Shown here piece after piece: positions 16,505-27,747 of a stretch of DNA of 63,673 nucleotides. Below the pieces are notes generated by a model that was not told where the DNA came from, did no database searches, and was given only the letters and a program-made list of their open reading frames with translations. The stretch covers positions 1 through 63,673 of the IMG/VR virus record IMGVR_UViG_3300024320_000006. One strand, 5' to 3'. This DNA is from a virus. Position 1 is the stretch's first letter, and each line of letters begins with the position of its first letter. The position numbers and the translations under genes were made by a program.

Positions 16505-19500
16505 TTATGACTTTATTTTTATTAAAGGTCTAATCTTATAAGAGTAGCCTATTCTTTTATTATATATTAATCTAAAATTGAGAGGGTTTACAGGGTCTAA
16601 TTTATAAGTAAAATTACCATCTGAGATATATCCATTTACATTTAAATTAGAGGGATCAGAAATAATATCAATTGTAGTTATTTGTTTTTTCCCTTCATAT
16701 ACCGCTAATCTAATAGAATCTATTGAAAATGCAGGTATTATATTTTCAGCAACATATCCATTAATATCATCACTTAACGTGTCAATTCTACCAAAACTAT
16801 TTTCAACCTCTACCAATCTGTTCATTGTATAACTTAAACCTAAACTGCTTAGTTTTTTAACAACGGCCTCCCTCATATAAAAATCCATTATTACTTCTCT
16901 TTCAGTTTCTATATAATTAATATCATTTTGAGATTCACCTAATAATTTAATATTGTTTAACTCCTCAATAGCCTCATATCTTCCATGTGTAAAGTTAAAT
17001 ACTTCATATTCTTTATTTAACTTTATAGCGCTTGAACTCATATAACTTTTTTCTTCAACTATATTTTTAGTTCCTGGAATATATTGAATACCTCCTCCAC
17101 TGGTTGATCTAATGTAGTAAGTATCTTCCCATCTTGACATGAAAACATTTTTGTTTTTCTTTTCAATAGCAATTTCATTTATTAAATTATATTTAGGTAA
17201 TAAATCATCTGATTCTGAAAGTTTTATAACTCCACTAGTATCTATGTCGTTTACTTTATGGAAAAAATGATTTTTAATACTTCCCCATTGGCTGTCATGT
17301 AAAGGTGATTTAACTTCACCTATGTTAAATAATACACCACACCCATTTAGTTTTTTATATAATTCTATTGCAAGTTTATTTTCATCAGCATTACCAATGT
17401 TATAATTATAGACATATCCAATTGGAGTTCTATATACATCGCTCCAATCATATCCGTCACCTGGTTCAATTTTATGCATAGAAAAAGGTTCACTAAATGT
17501 AATAATAGGTTTAGTATTTATGGTATATTTTCCATTTTGTCTAGTTAAAAGAGCAAAATATTCGTTTCTAGATTTTATACTATATCCAATAGATTCATTT
17601 GTTAATCCAAATGCTTTAGGTTTATTAATGTCTATTTCAGGATATAAGTTAGAAGTTTTAACTATTTCAACACCGTCTTGCATTTCTAAAGAAAATGTAT
17701 TTTCAATAATACTTCCATCAACATTAACTGTTAAATATTCAGCATTGTTAGTAGTATTTAAAACATTTGCAACATTTCCAGCAGATAATAAATTTAATAA
17801 AGATGAATGTGCAAAAATACCTCCACCTCTATATGAATAGCTTGCAGACTTATATTGATTTAATGTATAAAATTGAGTAGGTTGAGGAACACCATTTATT
17901 GTCATTTCCCCAGTAACTGAAATTTTATTATCATTTATTACATTGTCTATGTTTAGTTCATATGTTATTCCAGCAACTTCAACTTCTAAAATACCATAAG
18001 AACCAGTTATAGGATCTTTAAGTATTTGTGAAGTAAATGAAGGAACACTACTACTGTTGTGAGTAATTCCATCTATTACAGTGCTTTGACCTTGACTTAA
18101 ATTAACTGAACTTAAATCTAATGCACCCGAAACTATGCTATTTGAATAGTTATAAAGATCTTGTAACTTATGATCTAGTTCATATAATAATTTTCTATTT
18201 AAACATCTAAAGTTATCATCTGATAAATTTAAATCTAAAATTAAAACAACAAATTTAAATTTTTTATTTTGAATTATTCTAAGTTTTAATTCATTTGGAG
18301 AATTTACATCAAAGGATGTTTTTAAAACGGTTGAAAATCTATAACCATTAAATTCACTATTTTTAATAAATTCTTTAGTTATGTTATTTTCAATTTTTTT
18401 TCTAGTTTTAGGTATAAATCTAATACCTTTAAATATTGTTGAGGCAAACGATTCACCTCCTCCATCTTCTATTATTGTATACTTTTTAAAAGTTCTAGAT
18501 TTTCCAAATGAAGTTTGAGCAAATGTTTCATCAGAACCAACCATTGCCCCAGTCCCTACAAAATATGTTTTAAAATAATCAAAATTTATATCTTTAAAAT
18601 GATCTAAACTAAATTCAATATTGGGTGAAGGTTTTAAATAACTAAAAGTATTATCGACATCAAAATACTCTAAGTATGTAGGGTATTCGTCTATATAGAA
18701 CCATTCGTGTGTCATTTTAGTTTCGTCTCTATCTAAACTTTCTAGAGAAGCAGCAAAATTAGTTTCACCAAATGCTTCATTTAAATTTAGAAAGTATGGG
18801 TTTTCTCTAACGTTTAAGCTATCCTTTAGAGACCATTTATTAATATATGGAACTACTCTGGAGATTGTAGCAAATTCCGTTGTATTATTTTCTTGTAGTC
18901 TTTCAAATTCACTAGATATTCTAGTCATTGTGTTTCCTTCAGGTAAACTGTTTTCATCTTCTAATATGTTTATTAAATTAGAAAAATAAGTATTAGAATC
19001 TTCCTTTAACCTTTCAACATCAGCATATGCATCTAAAGGCATTTCTCCATTAGGCCCAGTAGGTTCATCAATTGCATTTGAAAATGGGTAAAGTATGTCA
19101 TCTTCTAAATCTAATTCTTTTAAATCAGAATTAGATTCATCATAAAAATCAAAATCCATATCATGAATATCATATGCACTAAACATTCCCCATTCAATTT
19201 TAAAGTCTTTATAAACATTAACAATATTTTCTATACCATTGTTTTTATCTTTAAGAATTACTCTTTTAAAATTAGAATTTATCTCTCTTGGATCATCTAC
19301 TATGTCTAATACCTCATTAAATCTATTTTCAATATCTAATAAATATTCACCTATACTGATTTCATCTTCATCATCTTCATTAATATAAATTGAAGAATTT
19401 ACATTACTTCCTCCTTTTAAATACCAAACTTCATTATTTAATAAAAAGTTAGAAGTTATGTTTTTATTAGAGGATTCCTCATTTATTTCTATGAAATTAG

Positions 19501-22207
19501 AAGAAGATAAATTTTTAACAAAAATTCCTAATTCTCTATTATAACCGTCAACGTCTGAATAAATTATAATTTCATTTTCTAAAACAATAGAACTAAATAA
19601 AGTATAATTATTAATTAGTGAACTTATTGAATCTGCAACATTCTTTAAAGTACCTTGATTTGAGAATCTATTATTTTCAAATCTACCTTTATCAACGTTG
19701 TTATCGGCTATAAATGTATTTTCTACAACATTAATATGAGTGTATGTTTTTTTAACATCTAATATTGTTAAGTTGTTATTTAAACAAAAAATACTATGGT
19801 TTTCTTCAAAATTATATTGCTTTTCTACAAGTTCTATAAAGTATTTATTGCCACGTTGAATTAAAGAAGGTTCATACTTTTCAAAAGTATTACCTACACT
19901 GATAGGCCAATTGTTTACTAAATCTAGAAGAGTGTCATATTCAGTTGCGCCTGAAGGTCTTGTATAACCAAATCCAGTATTATCATTTAATGTTACTGAC
20001 CCTGTATTTTCATTAACTACAATCTTTATTGTGAATCTTTGTTTTTTTAATTTTAAAAGTCTAAACTCATCTCCATTTAATGGGTTATCTATTATTTTAA
20101 TTTTAATAAAATCAGAAGCTGCACTTGTATTAACAATAATCTCTATGTTTTTATTAGTCTTTTTAATTCCTGTAAATAAACTATAATCAGTATTATTAGT
20201 ATCTGCTCTTAATTCATAATTTTTACGATTCCAATATACTCCATTTTTAATATTATGATAATTTGAAAAACTTTTAATCCAACCTAACATTGGCATATTT
20301 TGATAAAACACATTATGAGGTAACATATAAGTTCCGGAACCAACATCGCTTAAATCCATTTCACTGATTAGTGTGTCTTTTTTAAATGTAAATAAATCGT
20401 TTTTAATATTATCAACGGATCCTCCTCCTAATTTATGTTCATCTACATAAATTCCAAAATACCTATTTATAGAAAACTCTTCAGCTTCTTCATCATCAAA
20501 TAAAAATTCTAAATTAACTAAGTTTGCACATGCTAAATTATTTCTAGAAAAACCTTCAGTTATAAAATCATTATATTCTATAATAGGTTTATCTGTTTTA
20601 ATAGTATCTTTATAGTGAAATTCTCCTTTACTAGTGAAGCCACCTTTTTCTAAATCTATACCATTATAAAAAGTTTGTTCATCTTTATTAAATGAAACAG
20701 TTAATGGAGAGTCTGGAAAACTATCATCATTTACATAATTTCTAATATATTTACCTATAGCAGAGTCATTAGAAAGATCAATTGTCTTTATTAATGTTGC
20801 ATTTTTAAGCATTTCATTAATTCTATCTAAATTTTCAGAATTAGAATAATTCTTTGTGTTTATCGGATCTTTAACCCTATAGATTAAAAACTTAGAAGGT
20901 ACTTTTTTATCTAGCCAAATTGGAGCTAACATTGCAAATTCACTATCATATAGTTTATTATAATTTATAGAAGTACCATAATTATAAGTTTCTTCTAATT
21001 GTTTTTCATAACTATCTAATACTGAAAAATCTGAATTATCTCTTTTTACTTTATAAACTAAATCATTTGGTGTAGAATCTTTATTCCAAAATTTAGCAAC
21101 ATCATATGAATATGATCCAGTTTCTTTAACTAAATATTTTTTATAATTAGAAGCAGCAAGTTGATCAGTCGCATTAAAACTTTCTAAATACATTTGATCA
21201 TTTTCAACTATTAACTTTATATTAGTGCTTATTTTAGGATTTGTTCTAAGTAATGGTTTTGAAATGTTGTCATATCTTCCATTATTTTCTATATCTGTTC
21301 TAATTTTAAAAGGAGTTAAACTACTATAAGGATCGCTTCCATCAGACGTTCCATTTAAGTTTTCTAAAGATTCAGCTACCTGTTGTATTAAATTAGGATT
21401 AATTTGTGCTACTTGTTGATTAGGATCTGTTGGAAAATCATCTGCATTATCACCTACACCATCTCCATCAGAATCTAAAGTTTCAGTTGAATCATTTGGA
21501 AATGCATCAGCGTTATTACCTACGCCGTCTCCATCAGAATCTAAAGTTTCAGTTGAATCATTTGGAAATGCATCAGTGTTATCTCCTACACCGTCTCCAT
21601 CTGAATCTAAAGTTTCAGTTGAATTATTTGGAAATGCATCAGCGTTATCTCCTACACCATCTCCATCTGAATCAGTGTCTTCGTTAGGATCTGTTGGAAA
21701 TGAATCAGTGTTATCTCCTACACCATCTCCATCAGAATCTAAAGTTTCAGTTGAATCATTTGGAAATGCATCGGTGTTATCTCCTACACCGTCCCCGTCA
21801 GTATCAGTATCTTCGTTAGGATCTGTTGGAAAGTCATCAGCGTTATCACCTACACCGTCCCCATCAGTATCAGTATCTTCGTTAGGATCTGTTGGAAAGT
21901 CATCGGCGTTATCACCTACACCATCTTCATCTGAATCTGTGTCTTCGTTAGGATCTGTTGGAAAGTCATCAGCGTTATCACCTACACCATCCCCATCTGT
22001 ATCAGCAGTTTCAGTTGGATCGTTTGGAAAAGCATCTTTATTATCAGCTACTCCATCCCCATCAGCGTCTCCACCGCTATCTCCACCATCTCCTATTGGG
22101 GTTCCACCGGCACCCGAATCAGTGTCGTTAAAATCAGTTGGGCCGTCTCCAGAACCTGAGTCAGTGTCATCTCCACCTAATATTGGGTCATCTCCACCTT
22201 CAAACAT
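16505..22207 (-). CDS. Giant fibre/adhesin-like structural protein with thrombospondin type 3-like calcium repeats
   Basis: 1900 residues, the largest gene here. An acidic, Gly/Asp-rich head (1-45) is followed by ten copies of DxDGDGVGDN separated by DAFPNDSTET-like linkers (about 46-265), a thrombospondin type 3-like repeat whose Asp ladder binds Ca2+. Such repeats are frequent in Bacteroidota and other marine surface proteins. The rest is a long, Asn/Ile-rich beta protein without recognised catalytic motifs. Position between a collagen-like fibre and baseplate-linked proteins suggests a tail spike or long fibre. A GATATATAA motif lies 38 bases upstream of the ATG. The repeats may stiffen or cap the protein in seawater calcium; this is inference. 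Confidence 0.7.
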   Translation of the reverse strand: MFEGGDDPILGGDDTDSGSGDGPTDFNDTDSGAGGTPIGDGGDSGGDADGDGVADNKDAFPNDPTETADTDGDGVGDNADDFPTDPNEDTDSDEDGVGDNADDFPTDPNEDTDTDGDGVGDNADDFPTDPNEDTDTDGDGVGDNTDAFPNDSTETLDSDGDGVGDNTDSFPTDPNEDTDSDGDGVGDNADAFPNNSTETLDSDGDGVGDNTDAFPNDSTETLDSDGDGVGNNADAFPNDSTETLDSDGDGVGDNADDFPTDPNQQVAQINPNLIQQVAESLENLNGTSDGSDPYSSLTPFKIRTDIENNGRYDNISKPLLRTNPKISTNIKLIVENDQMYLESFNATDQLAASNYKKYLVKETGSYSYDVAKFWNKDSTPNDLVYKVKRDNSDFSVLDSYEKQLEETYNYGTSINYNKLYDSEFAMLAPIWLDKKVPSKFLIYRVKDPINTKNYSNSENLDRINEMLKNATLIKTIDLSNDSAIGKYIRNYVNDDSFPDSPLTVSFNKDEQTFYNGIDLEKGGFTSKGEFHYKDTIKTDKPIIEYNDFITEGFSRNNLACANLVNLEFLFDDEEAEEFSINRYFGIYVDEHKLGGGSVDNIKNDLFTFKKDTLISEMDLSDVGSGTYMLPHNVFYQNMPMLGWIKSFSNYHNIKNGVYWNRKNYELRADTNNTDYSLFTGIKKTNKNIEIIVNTSAASDFIKIKIIDNPLNGDEFRLLKLKKQRFTIKIVVNENTGSVTLNDNTGFGYTRPSGATEYDTLLDLVNNWPISVGNTFEKYEPSLIQRGNKYFIELVEKQYNFEENHSIFCLNNNLTILDVKKTYTHINVVENTFIADNNVDKGRFENNRFSNQGTLKNVADSISSLINNYTLFSSIVLENEIIIYSDVDGYNRELGIFVKNLSSSNFIEINEESSNKNITSNFLLNNEVWYLKGGSNVNSSIYINEDDEDEISIGEYLLDIENRFNEVLDIVDDPREINSNFKRVILKDKNNGIENIVNVYKDFKIEWGMFSAYDIHDMDFDFYDESNSDLKELDLEDDILYPFSNAIDEPTGPNGEMPLDAYADVERLKEDSNTYFSNLINILEDENSLPEGNTMTRISSEFERLQENNTTEFATISRVVPYINKWSLKDSLNVRENPYFLNLNEAFGETNFAASLESLDRDETKMTHEWFYIDEYPTYLEYFDVDNTFSYLKPSPNIEFSLDHFKDINFDYFKTYFVGTGAMVGSDETFAQTSFGKSRTFKKYTIIEDGGGESFASTIFKGIRFIPKTRKKIENNITKEFIKNSEFNGYRFSTVLKTSFDVNSPNELKLRIIQNKKFKFVVLILDLNLSDDNFRCLNRKLLYELDHKLQDLYNYSNSIVSGALDLSSVNLSQGQSTVIDGITHNSSSVPSFTSQILKDPITGSYGILEVEVAGITYELNIDNVINDNKISVTGEMTINGVPQPTQFYTLNQYKSASYSYRGGGIFAHSSLLNLLSAGNVANVLNTTNNAEYLTVNVDGSIIENTFSLEMQDGVEIVKTSNLYPEIDINKPKAFGLTNESIGYSIKSRNEYFALLTRQNGKYTINTKPIITFSEPFSMHKIEPGDGYDWSDVYRTPIGYVYNYNIGNADENKLAIELYKKLNGCGVLFNIGEVKSPLHDSQWGSIKNHFFHKVNDIDTSGVIKLSESDDLLPKYNLINEIAIEKKNKNVFMSRWEDTYYIRSTSGGGIQYIPGTKNIVEEKSYMSSSAIKLNKEYEVFNFTHGRYEAIEELNNIKLLGESQNDINYIETEREVIMDFYMREAVVKKLSSLGLSYTMNRLVEVENSFGRIDTLSDDINGYVAENIIPAFSIDSIRLAVYEGKKQITTIDIISDPSNLNVNGYISDGNFTYKLDPVNPLNFRLIYNKRIGYSYKIRPLIKIKS
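21417..22072 (-). repeat. 66-bp tandem coding repeats (thrombospondin type 3-like)
   Basis: Ten copies of a 66-base unit encoding 22 residues with the core DxDGDGVGDN. Two alternating linker variants occur (FPNDSTETL and FPTDPNEDT), showing duplication in blocks. A long plus-strand ORF across it is only a shadow of the repeat. Confidence 0.9.
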
Positions 22208-22244
22208 ATTTGTGTTTTTATTTTTAGTTTAATATTACTTAAGA

Positions 22245-22253
22245 TTATATATC
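22245..22253 (-). promoter_or_regulatory. GATATATAA late-promoter-like motif
   Basis: Minus-strand GATATATAA starting at 22253, 38 bases before the ATG of the 1900-residue gene, in a 59-base gap after the preceding stop. It would start the fibre operon running to 10105. Confidence 0.5.
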
Positions 22254-22266
22254 TCTATTAGTTTTA

Positions 22267-25200
22267 TTAACTAACTGCTTTAGTAAGAGTAACTGTTTTA
22301 GTATTGTTTAAGTTATATCCTTGTGGCTTATATTTAGCAAACACTTCTAAATCAAAAGAAAATTGATTTTCATTAGAATCAAATATATCTAAACCAATTG
22401 TTTTAGAATATGTTAAATTAGAAACAGGATTTGTATTCTTACCTGCAACCCTACCAGTTGAAGTATCAACTCCTCCACTTGCAGTAACTCCAAAATAATC
22501 AGTCATTCTATATTGGAAAACAAGATCAACTGTAATATTAGGGGATTTTGCAACTTGGGAATTAACCTGCTTACTATCTACTTTACCTATTGTCTTTTTT
22601 CCAAATTTATTATCTCCATCAACTACTAAACTTCCGATTCTAGCAGGTGACATAAATAAATATGCTCCACAAGATTTACCTCCTAATAAAAATTGATCAT
22701 TATCACTAAACGACATTTTCATAGTTCTCTGATAAAATTGACTGTTATCGTACCTGTAAGGTGTCTGTAGATTAGAATAATTATCATCAGTTGATAATGT
22801 TGCAAATTGAGAGATGTTGTTCCAGGTAGCCTGATAGGTTGTACCTGTAAATACAGTAGGGTGATCAACATGTACATAAATAGAGTCATCATAATCTCCA
22901 CTTGTTAAACTTGATAATTGAATTACCTCAGCGTTTACACCTTTCCATATGAAGTCATTTGTTGAAGTACCGTCAGTACCTGTAGCAGCCTTTCCAAAAT
23001 ATTCAAATCTATTAGTACCGTTTGTCAAACTAGTATCATCTCCTGTTAAATAATCTAGAGGCAATGTTGAATATAATGGATTTTCACCAGTAACATCCAT
23101 ATATCTACCATATATAAATTGACCTTTACGCTGCGCAGATTGCATAGCAGCTTTATTGTTAAATATTTCAGCGTTAGCTTCTATAGTAGTCATATTCTGA
23201 TATTGAATAGGAACTAAATCATATTTTCCTTCAACTGTGTAATATGTATCGTTTTCAATTCTTGAAGCAAGAGCAGGTGTACCTGTGCTATAATCATGCG
23301 TACCCATTTCAAAAGTAACTTCGTCTCCCGAAGAAGAAGATGGATAAACTGCATCATTTCTATTTCCTATTATTCTTGCAGTTAATTCTAAGTCAGTTGC
23401 TTTACTATTTTCTAATAATAATTTAAAAGTCTTAGTTACAATTGTTCCTTTCTTAATATTTAAGTCAGCTACCTCATCTACATAATATCCTGCAAATAAT
23501 TTAGTAGTAGTGTTTGCCTCAACCTGGGTTGTTCTACCTTCCTCATCTACTATAGTTGCCAATAACTCACCTTCGGCATTTTCTAATTGTTCCTTAAGAC
23601 TATCTATTTCCTTTTGAAGATCTATTAATTTATCTAATAAACTAATTGGAGTTTGTTCAGAAGATAAAAAACCTGAAGCGATATTACCGGCTCCATGTGT
23701 AAAATATTTTTCATTTGCAATAAAACTATCAGCAATATGTGTGTAAACTCCTTTAGAATCTAATTCATCAACAAGTTTTACATAAGTAGTTTCTTTGCTA
23801 TTTTCCTCAACAAGGTTAATTACATCAGAAGTATCTAACATACCTTGTGGAAATTCTATTAATATAGGTTCACTCCAATCTGAAGTTACAGGAGTTGATG
23901 GAAAACCAGCTTCTGAATATGCCTTTATTCTAATTTCAATATTTTCACCTAAATTAATAGGAAGATCTAGTTGATTAAAATTAACTTCTTGTCCATCTTC
24001 TATACTTTCAGTTGTCCAAATATATTTACCCGTAGTCACATCCTTTAATCTCTTTCTAGTTGGAGTATCTAGTTGATTCCAGTTTGAAAAACTTGCAGTT
24101 GTAGTTTTATTATCTTGTGTAAATGGTATTTGTTCAATGTTACTTGTTTTACCACTTGCAGAAACATATCTATATTGAATACTAAATTTAACAATTTCTT
24201 GTGGAAGCGTATCCGCATTTGTTTTTGCTTCAGGCACTTTCCAAAAACCTCTAACTCTAAATTTAGGCTTAATATCTTTTACATTCTGATCTGTGCTAAT
24301 GCTTTGGATTTGATTAACAACTGAAGAATATAATTTAGCTTCACTACTTCTTTTTTCAATAAGAGTGTTTAGAGTATTTTTATCTTTATTTTTTTGTATT
24401 TGTGAACTATATTTCTTAGTAGCAATTTCACTTCTCTTACTAGAAATAGTGTCATCTAATTTCTTTAAATTTTCACTAACTGTTATTTTATCAGTGTTTA
24501 ATTTTTTAATATTATCTAATGCGTCATTTTCAGTTAAGTGTGTATTAATCTGTACAACTTGAAAATTATCTACATTTAATTCAACTGGATCTGGTACAAT
24601 ACCAACATTTGCTGGTGGAATAAAGTCTTCTTTTAAGGCTTTAATAAATTGACCAAAGTCAGAAACGCTATCTCTATAGAAAGCAGATAATGTTTGAGTT
24701 CCTCCAGCTTCGTTCTCAATTGTTAAATCATTAGAATAAAAACCAACACCGGGTGACCAGTTTTCTGCAATGATTTTAGAATCAGGATCAATTGCTTTAA
24801 AGAATACAACTTGTCTCTCATCAAATCCCACATTAATGCTTAGATCTACTTTGTTTTCTAAAGATTTATAAATTCTAAGTTGACTAGTTCCAATTTTAAT
24901 ACTGTCAAAACCTTCAATTAATCTTAGTTCAAGTTGACTAGTACCGTTATATACATTTTCAATTCTATACCTCGTATTGTTGTTGCCGCTATTTACAAGT
25001 AGCTCATCACCAACTGATAAAAATTCAGTATCATTTAAAGATTTATCTCCATCAGTATAAGTTAATTTATTTAAAGTATATAGTTTAACTGTTTTTATAA
25101 CTGGAGTTCCGTCTACTACAAATTCTCTTTCTGCATTTTCAACTGCTAATACATCAAAATCACCATAGTATTGAGTTGATTTAAAAGGAAGGTCTCTAAC

Positions 25201-25815
25201 CTGTTCATCAATAGTTGCATTTGCCCCACTACTTATTAAGTCTTCTACAAATGTTTGATAATTAATCTCATCAACATTATTATAAGTGTCATCAAAATAA
25301 GCTGCAGCAAATTCATCGTTTGCTTGAAAAATATATCTTTTTACTAAAACTCTTTCAGTATCTACTACAATTTGATTACTAACATCAAATTTAACAGTTA
25401 ATAATGGATTTAAATAATCTTCAAAAAAGTCATTATCTGTAGTTACGAATTGTGTAGGTAATGCAATTGAAGTTAAATCACTTGCAGGAGTTTTAAGTTT
25501 TCTTGCAATAATCTTTTTAAAGCTACCGTCAGGCATCTGTACAGTTGCATCTGCAGTTCCAACACCACTCAATGCTTTAATATTATTTTCTAATCTTTTT
25601 ATTTCTCTATCAATAAACCCAAACGAAGGTATTTGATAAGTTTTAATTGTAGTTACGCCGTCATCATCTGGCGTACCGAATAAGTCTACTGAAACTGTAA
25701 TAGCATCCTTTTCACTAGTCATTGCCTCATTAATACGCTCAAAAGTTTCTAACGCATTGGCATTCATCTGTGTGAATTGCTTGATTATTCCTGAAAATGA
25801 GTTTTGTGTGTCCAT
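22267..25815 (-). CDS. Large virion structural protein with coiled coil and FN3-like region
   Basis: 1182 residues. The N-terminal 60 residues are helical (FSGIIKQFTQMNANALETFE) and would dock to the tail. A coiled coil at about 435-500 (LKKLDDTISSKRSEIATKK) is followed by a fibronectin type III-like segment around 520-660 (VKFSIQYRYVSASG, NIEIRIKAYSEAGF) and then a second short helix (SLLDKLIDLQKEIDSLKEQLENAEGE, given here in parts: LIDLQKEIDSLKEQ) before a beta-rich C-terminus. No enzyme motif is seen. Being adjacent to other large structural genes, it is likely a baseplate-attached fibre or fibre-network protein. Confidence 0.6.
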   Translation of the reverse strand: MDTQNSFSGIIKQFTQMNANALETFERINEAMTSEKDAITVSVDLFGTPDDDGVTTIKTYQIPSFGFIDREIKRLENNIKALSGVGTADATVQMPDGSFKKIIARKLKTPASDLTSIALPTQFVTTDNDFFEDYLNPLLTVKFDVSNQIVVDTERVLVKRYIFQANDEFAAAYFDDTYNNVDEINYQTFVEDLISSGANATIDEQVRDLPFKSTQYYGDFDVLAVENAEREFVVDGTPVIKTVKLYTLNKLTYTDGDKSLNDTEFLSVGDELLVNSGNNNTRYRIENVYNGTSQLELRLIEGFDSIKIGTSQLRIYKSLENKVDLSINVGFDERQVVFFKAIDPDSKIIAENWSPGVGFYSNDLTIENEAGGTQTLSAFYRDSVSDFGQFIKALKEDFIPPANVGIVPDPVELNVDNFQVVQINTHLTENDALDNIKKLNTDKITVSENLKKLDDTISSKRSEIATKKYSSQIQKNKDKNTLNTLIEKRSSEAKLYSSVVNQIQSISTDQNVKDIKPKFRVRGFWKVPEAKTNADTLPQEIVKFSIQYRYVSASGKTSNIEQIPFTQDNKTTTASFSNWNQLDTPTRKRLKDVTTGKYIWTTESIEDGQEVNFNQLDLPINLGENIEIRIKAYSEAGFPSTPVTSDWSEPILIEFPQGMLDTSDVINLVEENSKETTYVKLVDELDSKGVYTHIADSFIANEKYFTHGAGNIASGFLSSEQTPISLLDKLIDLQKEIDSLKEQLENAEGELLATIVDEEGRTTQVEANTTTKLFAGYYVDEVADLNIKKGTIVTKTFKLLLENSKATDLELTARIIGNRNDAVYPSSSSGDEVTFEMGTHDYSTGTPALASRIENDTYYTVEGKYDLVPIQYQNMTTIEANAEIFNNKAAMQSAQRKGQFIYGRYMDVTGENPLYSTLPLDYLTGDDTSLTNGTNRFEYFGKAATGTDGTSTNDFIWKGVNAEVIQLSSLTSGDYDDSIYVHVDHPTVFTGTTYQATWNNISQFATLSTDDNYSNLQTPYRYDNSQFYQRTMKMSFSDNDQFLLGGKSCGAYLFMSPARIGSLVVDGDNKFGKKTIGKVDSKQVNSQVAKSPNITVDLVFQYRMTDYFGVTASGGVDTSTGRVAGKNTNPVSNLTYSKTIGLDIFDSNENQFSFDLEVFAKYKPQGYNLNNTKTVTLTKAVS

Positions 25816-25818
25816 CTA

Positions 25819-27747
25819 TTATCTTATAACATCTATTTCAAATTCAAACATCGCAGCGTTTATACAAACTATTTCGAAATATGGATTGTTTCCAACTTGT
25901 GTGTTTGATATACTTCCAATTAGTTTATCATATCCAGCTTTCCAATTAGTATAAACGTTAATGTTATTCCCGCTTAAATTTAAGTTTTCAAAAACAATCT
26001 TATAACTTTGGCCATCTTTCCAATTTATAAGTTTGTCATCTATGTATATATTAATATTATTATCTGCGCCTTGATCCATTGTTTTACCAACTAACCTAAG
26101 TTGATTTGAAAATTCTTTTAGTCTAGCCCATATTCCAAAACCTGTTGCATTTGATGGGTTAAACTGATTAGTATCTTTAATTTCATTATAAACACTTAAT
26201 GTATTTTCATTCCATAAGAATGGCTTTCCAAATACATATGTTTTTAAATCGTTTTTAATTTTAATTTTATTAGGAACTGTTTTGTCAACTAATATGCCAG
26301 GACCATTAAATAAAATATCAGTATTATATTGTACTTCAGATGGAATTGTACCATCAATAAGTTGATTAATTCTTCCATTGGCACTTGTAATTAATTCTAA
26401 TAAACTGTTGCTATCTGCAAGGTTTGCACTTGCATTTTGAAAATCTGTTTCTAATGAACTTATTCTGCTTAGCATTTCAGCACTTGAGTCCATCGACATT
26501 ACTAAGTTTTCTAAGTCATCAACTCTGCCTTTAATTCTAGTATATCTTGCATTCGCATCTGATAATAATTTGGCAGCATTCTCTAGGGCACTTGTCGTAT
26601 CCATAAATAAATCCATTGAGAATGTTGTAAAGTCATTAATGTTAACTTCAACACCAACATTATCAAGAGATGAATTAAATTTAATATTTAATTTAAGACC
26701 GAATGCATTTCCATTTAAGCCAGTAATTTCATTTGGCTTATATTTAATAAGTTCAGGAATATAAGAACTGTTTGCTGCACCAGGATTATCTTGAGGATTA
26801 TCCAATATTAATACACCATAGAGATTAGTTTCTCTATTTGCAGATACTGAATCACTATATAAATCATAATAAACAAGAACTGCGTTAAACCTAAAGTCTC
26901 CTCCTTGCTTAGCATAATCTTGTAAACTATTTATGTCTGAATTATTAGCAACTGCATTATAATTAGCAATGTTCCAATCAATTTCAAAATTAGAAGTAGT
27001 ATTAGAATCAACATCATAATAAGGAGTTACGCCTGCAACATCCACTAAAGTTTCTAAATCCATATTAGGATCAGGGTGTGTTTGACTTGCTCTACCGCTA
27101 ATTTCAGCTTCTGTGTAAGTCTTGTTACCAGAGGCATTATAAAGAGAATTGTTAAATAATACTGCTGGAGTATATCCTACGCTTGAGGGAACATTAATAT
27201 ATACCTCGTGGTATGCATTACCTTTATATTGTATATCATTACCTACATCGATACTGCCTAAATATTTAACTACTCTATCATAGTCAGTTCCAGTGCCTGA
27301 CGCATTTTGTTCTTCAGTATAAAAGCCAGGATTTACAGACTCATTAGAATCAGCGGTTCTAAATCTAATAGCACCTATAGTGTTTAACCATTTAAAAAAT
27401 ATTTTTTCTGCATCTGAACCATATAAAGTACTGTCAAAATCATCATCTTGTAAAAGCTCTTCTTCTAAGTTAAGTGCATAGTTTTGAAAGGTGTTAGCAA
27501 AATCATGACCTGCATCTCCTTTTAAAACGTATGATAGACCAGAATAATCTAACATATTCGTAAAATCCATTGTATTTTTACCGGAAACTGCAGTTTCAAA
27601 ATTAGGAATATCTAAAAGAGCATATTTACTAAACTCAAATTTAATATCTGGGTTATTAAAAGCTCTTGTCAAATCTCTAGTCCCACTTGCAAAAGCGTAC
27701 ATTGTTCCTCCTTGGATTTGAGGTATTCTAACTAATGATGTAGCCAT
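25819..27747 (-). CDS. Virion structural protein with central coiled coil
   Basis: 642 residues, beta-rich N-terminal half, a helical coiled-coil region near 385-465 (RIKGRVDDLENLVM, LSRISSLETDFQNAS), then a conserved-looking fibre-type segment (GPGILVDKTVPNKIKIKN) and a compact C-terminal beta domain. It is separated by only 3 bases from the 1182-residue gene and is presumably assembled with it as part of the baseplate or fibre set. No homologue could be named. Confidence 0.55.
   Translation of the reverse strand: MATSLVRIPQIQGGTMYAFASGTRDLTRAFNNPDIKFEFSKYALLDIPNFETAVSGKNTMDFTNMLDYSGLSYVLKGDAGHDFANTFQNYALNLEEELLQDDDFDSTLYGSDAEKIFFKWLNTIGAIRFRTADSNESVNPGFYTEEQNASGTGTDYDRVVKYLGSIDVGNDIQYKGNAYHEVYINVPSSVGYTPAVLFNNSLYNASGNKTYTEAEISGRASQTHPDPNMDLETLVDVAGVTPYYDVDSNTTSNFEIDWNIANYNAVANNSDINSLQDYAKQGGDFRFNAVLVYYDLYSDSVSANRETNLYGVLILDNPQDNPGAANSSYIPELIKYKPNEITGLNGNAFGLKLNIKFNSSLDNVGVEVNINDFTTFSMDLFMDTTSALENAAKLLSDANARYTRIKGRVDDLENLVMSMDSSAEMLSRISSLETDFQNASANLADSNSLLELITSANGRINQLIDGTIPSEVQYNTDILFNGPGILVDKTVPNKIKIKNDLKTYVFGKPFLWNENTLSVYNEIKDTNQFNPSNATGFGIWARLKEFSNQLRLVGKTMDQGADNNINIYIDDKLINWKDGQSYKIVFENLNLSGNNINVYTNWKAGYDKLIGSISNTQVGNNPYFEIVCINAAMFEFEIDVIR

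Noticed and set aside
21576-22232. Plus-strand ORF of 218 residues rich in Ser/Pro repeats
   Set aside because: It is the antisense shadow of the calcium-repeat region of the 1900-residue gene, with repeat periodicity explained by the coding strand.
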